Shown: positions 1 through 4,751 of the stretch, piece by piece | Layout: every line of letters starts with the position of its first letter | Numbering within the stretch: the stretch's first letter is position 1 | DNA from: an uncultured Gemmatimonadota bacterium | GTDB lineage: Bacteria; Gemmatimonadota; Gemmatimonadetes; Gemmatimonadales; GWC2-71-9 | NCBI GenBank assembly: GCA_946479825.1 | Contig: CAMLHU010000144.1 | Location: 1 to 5,895, forward strand | Length of the DNA stretch: 5,895 bases | Direction: 5' to 3' | Position numbers and translations under genes: made by a program | Notes under the pieces: model-generated | What the model saw: only the letters and a program-made list of their open reading frames with translations | Told to the model about the DNA's origin: nothing | Database searches by the model: none

Positions 1-23
1 CCGCCAGCGGCTCACCTCCCGGC

Positions 24-60
24 CCCCCACATCCCCCGGTATGGGGGTGTGGGGGTTTTT
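24..60 (+). terminator. Strong Rho-independent terminator of an upstream plus-strand gene
   Basis: Bases 24-36 pair with 43-55 as a 13-bp stem containing a single G-U wobble (T32 with G47) around a 6-base loop (37-42). The stem is followed at once by five T residues at 56-60 and further T-rich sequence to about 76. This is the classic intrinsic terminator layout on the plus strand. No plus-strand reading frame has a stop codon between base 1 and the stem, so whatever it terminates either ends before the window or is a non-coding RNA. It also insulates the plus-strand gene pair beginning at 241 from upstream transcription, so those genes should have their own promoter between about 61 and 230. 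Confidence 0.8.
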
Positions 61-89
61 GTGGTTCCTGGTTTCGTGGTTACGGTGTA

Positions 90-110
90 GGGGTCAGGGT
101 CGGGTGGGGG
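90..110 (+). other. Canonical G-quadruplex motif in the leader
   Basis: Four G-tracts (90-93, 97-99, 102-104, 106-110) are separated by loops of 3, 2 and 1 bases, which satisfies the usual G3+N1-7 rule with short, stabilising loops. It lies on the coding strand about 130 bp before the start codon at 241, so it could form in the non-template DNA or in a long 5' leader RNA. A second, less canonical set of G-runs follows at 130-177 (130-133, 137-141, 146-151, 163-165, 169-171, 174-177), with one long loop of 11 bases. The motif is seen directly. Any regulatory role is inference. Confidence 0.6.
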
Positions 111-138
111 TAAGAGGTGAGCGGTAAGCGGGGAGCGG
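111..138 (+). repeat. Degenerate 7-bp tandem repeat, four units
   Basis: Four consecutive heptamers read TAAGAGG, TGAGCGG, TAAGCGG and GGAGCGG, giving a consensus close to TRAGCGG. The array then dissolves into longer G-runs. It sits in the non-coding leader directly after the G-quadruplex motif. The units differ at one to three positions, so the array is already diverged and is probably not an active slippage tract. No function can be assigned from the sequence. Confidence 0.55.
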
Positions 139-229
139 GGGTTGCGGGGGGCGGCGGATGGCGGGAGTGGGTCGGGGTGATGTCGGTGGCGGCTGGGTTG
201 AGGGGTGACCTTGGTGTCGTGCGAAGAAC

Positions 230-233
230 GGAG
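230..233 (+). promoter_or_regulatory. Ribosome-binding site deciding the start at 241
   Basis: GGAG at 230-233 stands 7 bases before ATG 241. The frame stays open up to a GTG at 205, but that start would place twelve mostly polar or charged residues ahead of the signal peptide. The site therefore favours ATG 241. Confidence 0.6.
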
Positions 234-240
234 TCCTCGT

Positions 241-1995
241 ATGGGCTGTCGATTGGCGGTGGGCGTGATGCTCGCGGCGTGCGCGCTTCCGGCGGCACGC
301 CTGGCCGCGCAGGACAGCGTGGTGGTCATCAACCCCGACGCGCCGGTGGACCAGGCCGCCGAGCGGCCGGGGCTGCCACCCGGGCTCATCGAGCGGGTGG
401 TCGGGTTCTACAATGACTCCGGGACGATCCGCATGGAGGGCGAGCTCACCCTCCCCCGCGACGGCCGGCTCACCGGCCCGGTGGCGGTGCTGCGCGGCCC
501 CGTCACGATCCGGGGCGAGGTGACCGGCTCGCTGCTGGTCCTCAACGGCGACCTCCGGGTCGCCGCCGGCGGCGCGGTGCACGGGGACATCCTGGTGGTG
601 GGCGGCACGCTCGCGCTCGACTCGGGAAGCGTGCACGACGGCGCGGCCGACCAGGTGGCCCAGGCGGTGCCGGTCTATCGCGACCTGAGCGGCCGGCTGG
701 TGGTGCGCGAGCGCCGGCCGGGACTCCTCGAGTTCGGCGGCGCCCAGCGCTCGTTCCAGACGGGCCAGGTCCGCACCACGCTCTTCCTGAGCTCGGGCGG
801 CACGTACAACCGGGTCGAAGGACTCCCGGTGACGCTCGGCCCCCGGCTCGACTGGCAGGCCGGTCCGTACACGACCGCGCGGCTCGACCTCCAGGCCATC
901 ATCCGGACCGCCGGCGACCCGACCAACCTGCGGGAGGACGTGGGGTACTATGCCGCGACCGAGTGGCGGACCGGGCGGTTCAAGCGGCACGCCATCGGAT
1001 TCGGCCTGCGCGCGTCGCAGACCGCGGCGGCCACCGACGACCAGCCGCTCAGCCGGAGCGAGGATGGGTGGGCGGCGCTCCTGCTCCGCCGCGACTACCG
1101 CGATTACTTCATCAACGAAGGGGTGGGCGGCTACCTCTACAGCTATTTCGGGCCCGACTTCCGGCTCGAGGCGGGTGCCCGGACGGAAAGCCAGCGCTCG
1201 GTCCACTCCACCACCGCCTGGTCGCTGTTCCGGAGCGACCAGGCCTGGCGGCCCAACCCGCTGATCGACGACGGCCGGTACGTGACGGTGGGCCTCGGCC
1301 TCGAGTACGACACCCGGAACCAGCAGCGCCTCCCCAGCGCGGGATGGTGGATCCGCGCCCGGATGGAGCGGAGCACCTCGCGCAACGTGGCCCCGCTCTC
1401 GCTCCCGACGACGGTCCGGTCGGCGATCCCGACCGACGGTTCGTACGCCTTCGACCGGCTGGCCTTCGATGCGCGCCTGTACAACCGGCTCACGCCGGAC
1501 ATGCGGCTCAACGCGCGGGTGGTGGGCGCCGGCTGGATCGGCGGCGACCCGCTGCCGGTCCAGCGCCGGGTGGCGCTGGGCGGGCCGGACCTCCTGCCCG
1601 GCTACGGCTTCCGCGCGCTCAACTGCGCCCCGGCAGGCTACACCGACCCCGCCGGGACGGCGCTGTGCGACCGGATGCTTGCCGCGCAGGTCGAGCTCCG
1701 GAGCCGCCTCGACCTGGGCCTGCTGGTCCACGTCCGCGACCGCGAGCACCAGGACCTTGACCGGGCCTTCGGGCTCACCCAGGCCGATCTCGTCATCTTC
1801 ACCGATGCGGGCAAGGCGTGGCTGACGGGCGACGGCCCGGGGCGCGTGCCCAATGATCGGATCCCCGCCCTGCGGGAGTGGCGGGCCGACGTGGGACTCG
1901 GGCTCGACGCCGGGGGGATCGGCGTGTACGTGGCCAAGGGGCTCGCGAGCGGGCAGTCGGTCCAGTTCACCGTCCGCCTGCAACAGCGATTCTAG
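241..1995 (+). CDS. Exported outer-membrane beta-barrel protein (Omp85/surface-antigen-like) with N-terminal beta-helix-like domain
   Basis: The product is 584 aa and probably sits in the outer membrane. Residues 1-23 form a signal peptide with likely cleavage before Q24 (LAA/QDS). Residues about 62-134 are short G-, V- and L-rich repeats with turns such as RGEVTGSLLVLNGD and GGAVHGDILVVGG, resembling the beta-helix of bactofilin-type (polymer-forming) domains. Residues about 155-584 alternate polar and hydrophobic strands with many Tyr, Arg and Trp, as in a roughly 16-strand barrel. LGGPDLLPGYGF (446-457) resembles the LGG..(V/R)RGY loop motif of BamA/TamA-type barrels, and the chain ends in Phe like a beta-signal. 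No POTRA domains are seen, so it is probably not the BamA assembly core itself. C462 and C476 could form a loop disulfide. ATG 241 is chosen for its GGAG site and signal peptide; a GTG at 205 would add 12 residues. Barrel assignment is fairly firm; substrate and function are unknown. Confidence 0.82.
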   Translation: MGCRLAVGVMLAACALPAARLAAQDSVVVINPDAPVDQAAERPGLPPGLIERVVGFYNDSGTIRMEGELTLPRDGRLTGPVAVLRGPVTIRGEVTGSLLVLNGDLRVAAGGAVHGDILVVGGTLALDSGSVHDGAADQVAQAVPVYRDLSGRLVVRERRPGLLEFGGAQRSFQTGQVRTTLFLSSGGTYNRVEGLPVTLGPRLDWQAGPYTTARLDLQAIIRTAGDPTNLREDVGYYAATEWRTGRFKRHAIGFGLRASQTAAATDDQPLSRSEDGWAALLLRRDYRDYFINEGVGGYLYSYFGPDFRLEAGARTESQRSVHSTTAWSLFRSDQAWRPNPLIDDGRYVTVGLGLEYDTRNQQRLPSAGWWIRARMERSTSRNVAPLSLPTTVRSAIPTDGSYAFDRLAFDARLYNRLTPDMRLNARVVGAGWIGGDPLPVQRRVALGGPDLLPGYGFRALNCAPAGYTDPAGTALCDRMLAAQVELRSRLDLGLLVHVRDREHQDLDRAFGLTQADLVIFTDAGKAWLTGDGPGRVPNDRIPALREWRADVGLGLDAGGIGVYVAKGLASGQSVQFTVRLQQRF

Positions 1996-2645
1996 TGCGT
2001 CGCGCCCTCGCCCTCGCCGCGCTCCTGGCCTGCGCGGCGGCCGCTCCGGCCGCCGCGCAGGACGGTCGCGTCGCGCTGGCGGTCGAGCTCACGCCGGACA
2101 CGGCGCGGGACGGCGCGCGCCAGGCGGTGATCCGCACCGAGCACCTGCTCGACGACCCCCGCATCCGGACGATGCTGAACTCGGGGTTCCCCCTCCGGCT
2201 GCATTTCCGGCTGGAGCTCTGGCGCTCACGCGAGGGGTGGTTCGACGCCTACGAGCGGTCGGTGGAGTGGGACGTGGTGGTGCGTCACGAGCCGCTGCTC
2301 GACCAGTACACGGTGGCCACCGTGGATAACCGCAGCACCCGGGTGGACCGGTACGCCGGGCTCGATCAGCTGGCCGCCGGCCTGCGGCGACGGACGCGCA
2401 TCGCGATCGAGCCGCACGACCCGGCGCAGTACTACTACGCCGTCGCGCTCGAGGTCACCACGCTGTCGGACAGCGACATCCGGGAGCTGGAGCGGTTCCT
2501 GCAGGGCGACGTGGGGCCGGCGGCGGCGGGGAACGAAGAGGTAGGAAGCGCCCTGAGCCGGGGCGTGCGGCGCCTGCTGCTGCAGGTGGCGGGGTTGCCG
2601 AGCCTCCGGATCGAGGAGCGCTCGCCGAGGTTCCGGGTCCGTTAG
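1995..2645 (+). CDS. Exported DUF4390-like protein
   Basis: The product is 216 aa and starts at a GTG that overlaps the upstream stop codon (TAGTG, 1993-1997). No Shine-Dalgarno is visible, so translation is probably coupled to the barrel gene. Residues 1-21 are a signal peptide (arginines, then an Ala/Leu core) with likely cleavage before Q22. The mature part has a beta-rich core: GFPLRLHFRLELWRSREGWF (64-83), then WDVVVRHEPLLDQYTV (92-107), then an acidic helical tail with LSDSDIRELERFLQGD (157-172). This order (a GxPL strand with W.R..W, a Y-containing strand, then an ELERFL.GD helix) fits my memory of DUF4390, an uncharacterised envelope-associated family. That match is recalled, not computed. 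The likely location is the periplasm. The frame is open upstream to 1878, but that extension lies inside the barrel gene and has no signal character. Molecular function is unknown. Confidence 0.8.
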   Translation: MRRALALAALLACAAAAPAAAQDGRVALAVELTPDTARDGARQAVIRTEHLLDDPRIRTMLNSGFPLRLHFRLELWRSREGWFDAYERSVEWDVVVRHEPLLDQYTVATVDNRSTRVDRYAGLDQLAAGLRRRTRIAIEPHDPAQYYYAVALEVTTLSDSDIRELERFLQGDVGPAAAGNEEVGSALSRGVRRLLLQVAGLPSLRIEERSPRFRVR

Positions 2646-3634
2646 GCGGGGAGGCGGGCCAGGAGGCGCCGCCACGCGGCTTCCACCACGTCCACGCCGA
2701 TCTCGGCCACCCGACCGTCGCGCGAGCTGAGCAGCACCTCCTGCACCGTGCTGAGCGGCCGGAATCGGTCGCAGTCGGGCCGGTAATCCCGATACAAGGC
2801 GACGATCGGCCGGTCGAAGACCGCGGCGATGTGGACGATGGACGTGTCCACCGTCACCACGGCGTCCATCCCTTGCACCACCGCCGCCACGTCGAGCAGC
2901 GAGCCCGGCGGAAGCCGGCGGAGATCCACCCCCGCCTCCGTCGCCGCGGCGGCGATGCGCTCCGCGGCGTCCGCATCTTCGGGCGCCGAGCTCAGCCAGA
3001 AGCGCGCGGAACGGGTCGCCGCGAGCCGCGGCAGCAGCGCGACCCACTTCGACTCCTCCCAGTACCGCACCGGCAACCCCGCCGAGATGTTGACCAGCAC
3101 CTCGAACGGCCGCCGCTCGGCGAGCAGCGCGTTCGCGCGCTCCCCGCTCGCCGGCGGGATCCCGAGGGTGAGGCGCGGGGGGCGGGCCCACGGCACGCCC
3201 AGCGCGTCGAGCGGGGCCAGCATCATCTCGGCAAAGTGGACGTGCGGGTCGGTCGGGGGCGCCACGGTGCGGTCGAACGGGCCGCCGCCGGGACGGTTGA
3301 ACCCCACCCGGATGTCCGCGCGGGCCATCCGGGCCAGGAAGGTCTGGTTCCGGCTGTAGTGATCCTTGGGGTCGAGCCAGGCGTCGAACCGGCGGTCGCG
3401 GAGCCGGACGATGAACGGAAGGAGCTGGAGCGGGTGGCGGTCGAACACCAGGACCCGGTCCACGGCGGGATGGTGGCGGGCCAGGCCGGCGGCACGCGGC
3501 CCGATGACGATCGTAAGCTCGGCCGCCGGGGCGGCGGCCTTGATGGCGTTGTAGAGGCCGGTGGTGAGGATGAAATCGCCGGCGCGCCCGGGACTCACGA
3601 CCGCCACCCGGCGCGCGCCTGCGAGCCCGGTCAC
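2642..3634 (-). CDS. Glycosyltransferase family 9 (heptosyltransferase-like)
   Basis: The product is 330 aa, a usual length for GT9 enzymes, which transfer heptose or related sugars from ADP-activated donors onto lipopolysaccharide core or other glycans at the inner face of the cytoplasmic membrane. It has a GT-B layout. The N-terminal Rossmann half begins VAVVSPGRAGDFILTTGLYN (10-29), where D20 matches the GD motif that carries the catalytic Asp in WaaC-type enzymes. The C-terminal half has NISAGLPVRYWEESKW (182-197), with K196 in the phosphate-contacting position, and VTVDTSIVHIAAVFDRPIVA (260-279), the family DTG..H.A signature with Ser in place of Gly. The start is GTG 3634, one base after the HNH gene's stop. 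No clear Shine-Dalgarno is seen, so translational coupling is likely. The stop overlaps the convergent DUF4390-like gene's stop. The acceptor and exact sugar cannot be read from sequence. Confidence 0.9.
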   Translation of the reverse strand: MTGLAGARRVAVVSPGRAGDFILTTGLYNAIKAAAPAAELTIVIGPRAAGLARHHPAVDRVLVFDRHPLQLLPFIVRLRDRRFDAWLDPKDHYSRNQTFLARMARADIRVGFNRPGGGPFDRTVAPPTDPHVHFAEMMLAPLDALGVPWARPPRLTLGIPPASGERANALLAERRPFEVLVNISAGLPVRYWEESKWVALLPRLAATRSARFWLSSAPEDADAAERIAAAATEAGVDLRRLPPGSLLDVAAVVQGMDAVVTVDTSIVHIAAVFDRPIVALYRDYRPDCDRFRPLSTVQEVLLSSRDGRVAEIGVDVVEAAWRRLLARLPA

Positions 3635-3635
3635 G

Positions 3636-4187
3636 TCAGCGGCCGCCCAGGGCCCGCAGGGCCTCCGGCCCGTAGAAGAGCCGGATGTACTTCGACTGGA
3701 TGGGCGTGAGGCTCCGCACCGCCCACGCCAGATGCACGAAGTGGGGCTCGTGCGGCACGGAGCGCGGATGCATCCCGCATTCCTCGGGCAGGTGATTCCC
3801 CTTGCGGGTGTTGCAGCTGCTGCAGGCGGTCACCACGTTGGTCCACTCGTTCCCGCCCCCGCGCGAGATCGGCACCAGGTGGTCGCGGGTGAGGCACTCG
3901 CGCGGCCGAAGCTCCGCCTGCGTGCGATCGCAGTACTGGCAGCGGTAGTTGTCGCGGGCGAAGAGGAAGGTGTTCGTGACCTGGCGGCGGAAGCGGCGGG
4001 GAACGTGCACGAACCGGACGAGACGGATGATGGCCGGCCTCGGCACGGTCAGGCGCTCGCTGCGGATGAGCTCGCCGCGGTCGGCCTCGACCACCTCGGC
4101 CTTGCCCTCGATGACAAGCCTGAGCGCCCGCCGGACCGGGACCATCGTCAGCGGTTCAAACGACGCGTTGAGAGCGAGACACCGCAC
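3636..4187 (-). CDS. HNH endonuclease family protein
   Basis: The product is 183 aa from GTG 4187. The N-terminal part (MRCLALNASFEPL, then VRRALRLVIEGKAEVVE) matches the conserved opening of a widespread stand-alone bacterial HNH family. The nuclease core has C83-x2-C86 and C122-x2-C125 as a structural zinc site, with D102-H103 (TRDHLVPISRGGGN) supplying the general-base His, and N117 and N126 (CSSCNTRKG) completing the H-N-N metal site. All key residues are intact. A conserved-looking tail (LTPIQSKYIRLFYG) follows. These are predicted metal-dependent DNA nucleases of poorly known physiological role. ATG 4193 lies directly against AAGGAGG with no spacing, whereas GTG 4187 has 6 bases and gives the family-like N-terminus, so I prefer GTG; using the ATG adds two residues. 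The frame stays open to 4391, but that part overlaps argR and is not family-like. It ends one base before the glycosyltransferase start, implying a shared transcript. Confidence 0.9.
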   Translation of the reverse strand: MRCLALNASFEPLTMVPVRRALRLVIEGKAEVVEADRGELIRSERLTVPRPAIIRLVRFVHVPRRFRRQVTNTFLFARDNYRCQYCDRTQAELRPRECLTRDHLVPISRGGGNEWTNVVTACSSCNTRKGNHLPEECGMHPRSVPHEPHFVHLAWAVRSLTPIQSKYIRLFYGPEALRALGGR

Positions 4188-4193
4188 GCCCAT

Positions 4194-4200
4194 CCTCCTT
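4194..4200 (-). promoter_or_regulatory. Perfect Shine-Dalgarno of the HNH gene
   Basis: On the minus strand this reads AAGGAGG, a full anti-16S complement and the strongest ribosome-binding site in the window. It touches ATG 4193 directly and lies 6 bases before GTG 4187. The spacing argues for the GTG as the real start. Confidence 0.7.
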
Positions 4201-4223
4201 GCGGATCCAACCGCATGCGCGGT
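4200..4223 (-). repeat. Overlapping, mutually exclusive small inverted repeats before the HNH ribosome-binding site
   Basis: On the minus strand, ACCGC (4223-4219) can pair with GCGGT (4214-4210) across a 4-base loop. The overlapping TGCGG (4215-4211) can instead pair with CCGCA (4204-4200) across a 6-base loop. The two 5-bp hairpins share the middle arm, so only one can form at a time, and the second abuts the Shine-Dalgarno. The stems are short and may be chance in GC-rich DNA. Confidence 0.35.
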
Positions 4224-4233
4224 AATCACTTGG

Positions 4234-4268
4234 CTTGTAGCGTAACCGCTCCACCGCCCAACCGGCAA
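4234..4268 (-). promoter_or_regulatory. Possible promoter for the HNH-glycosyltransferase pair
   Basis: The spacer between argR and the HNH gene contains a locally AT-richer patch (about 4221-4245). On the minus strand, TTGGGC (4261-4256) and TACAAG (4239-4234) are separated by 16 bases, or alternatively TTGCCG (4268-4263) and TACGCT (4244-4239) by 18. Both are weak matches to a sigma-70 pattern. The position is right for an internal operon promoter, but the matches alone do not prove one. Confidence 0.25.
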
Positions 4269-4279
4269 GAGCCCCCGCC

Positions 4280-4723
4280 CTAGCCCAGGAATTCCTTCAG
4301 ACGGTCGGCGACGGCCTTGCGCTGGCGCTCGCTTCGGGTGATGACGAGGATGGTGTCGTCCCCCGCGAGGGTGCCGATCACCTCTTCCCATCCGGCCTGG
4401 TCGAGCGCCGCCGTCACCGCACCCGCCGCCCCGCTCGCCGTCCGCAGCACCACGAACGGTCCCACCCCGTCCACGCCGATCAGCAGGGCCGGGAGCAGCT
4501 TGCGGAGCGCCGGCCGGGCCCCTCCCTCCTCGGGCCGGGCGTAGAAGCTCCCGCCGGCAGGATCGGCGAGCTTCACCAGCCCGAGCTCGCGGAGGTCGCG
4601 GGAGAGCGTCGCCTGCGTCACCGCGACGCCGTGCCGGGCCAGCGCGGCGCGGAGCCGCTCCTGGTTGTCGATCCGCTCCTCGGAAATGACCCGAAGGATG
4701 AGCGCGTGTCGGCGTGTCTTCAT
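4280..4723 (-). CDS. argR: Arginine repressor ArgR
   Basis: The product is 147 aa, typical of ArgR/AhrC (about 149-156 aa). This family is a cytoplasmic hexameric regulator that binds L-arginine and then ARG-box operators, repressing arginine biosynthesis and often activating catabolism. Residues 1-65 are the winged helix-turn-helix: MKTRRHALILRVI, NQERLRAALARHG, and the recognition helix in TQATLSRDLRELGLVK (36-51). Residues about 78-147 form the oligomerisation and arginine-binding domain, with GTLAGDDTILVI (117-128) holding the D122-D123 pair that contacts arginine in characterised homologues. Nothing is missing. The start at ATG 4723 is fixed by the conserved N-terminus; longer readings upstream lie inside the amidohydrolase gene. 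No Shine-Dalgarno is visible in the pyrimidine-rich 28-base gap after the amidohydrolase stop, so translation probably depends on reinitiation or coupling. No arg biosynthesis gene or clear ARG box lies in the window. Confidence 0.95.
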   Translation of the reverse strand: MKTRRHALILRVISEERIDNQERLRAALARHGVAVTQATLSRDLRELGLVKLADPAGGSFYARPEEGGARPALRKLLPALLIGVDGVGPFVVLRTASGAAGAVTAALDQAGWEEVIGTLAGDDTILVITRSERQRKAVADRLKEFLG

Positions 4724-4751
4724 CTGGGGGCGAAGGTCAGGGTCGGGGCGG

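Noticed and set aside
1..23. 3' end of a tRNA
   Set aside because: The bases could be forced into a T-stem and acceptor arm, but there is no CCA end, no T-loop in view, and the implied acceptor stem is not one I recognise.
241..310. Barrel protein as a lipoprotein (LAAC lipobox ending at Cys14)
   Set aside because: LAAC does match a lipobox, but the hydrophobic core before it is only about nine residues, and a better signal peptidase I site (LAA/Q) follows at 23/24. Lipidation is not expected for a barrel ending in a beta-signal.
12..389. Minus-strand Pro/Thr-rich frame across the G-rich leader
   Set aside because: Its Pro/Thr runs are just the translation of C-runs opposite the G-tracts and terminator stem. 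It has no recognisable domain and runs into the barrel gene.
94..1983. Long minus-strand open frame (629 codons) antisense to the barrel gene
   Set aside because: It is rich in Arg, Pro, Gly, Ala and His with no domain, signal or ribosome-binding site. It mirrors the codon pattern of the plus-strand gene, which has a signal peptide and barrel features. Such shadows are expected at this GC content.
1878..1994. Longer start for the DUF4390-like gene
   Set aside because: It would put 39 Arg-rich residues ahead of a clean signal peptide, inside the barrel gene. GTG 1995 gives the exported protein directly.
3636..4187. HNH gene as a mobile element, homing endonuclease or part of a defence island
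   Set aside because: There is no intron, intein, integrase, methylase, terminal repeat or composition change around it. It matches a common stand-alone chromosomal family.
3561..4283. Plus-strand frame (240 codons) antisense to the HNH gene
   Set aside because: It has no domain or ribosome-binding site, and the opposite strand carries an intact HNH motif set with a perfect Shine-Dalgarno.
4194..4391. Possible 66-residue extension of the HNH protein
   Set aside because: It overlaps the end of argR, shows no family similarity, and bypasses the perfect Shine-Dalgarno at 4194-4200.
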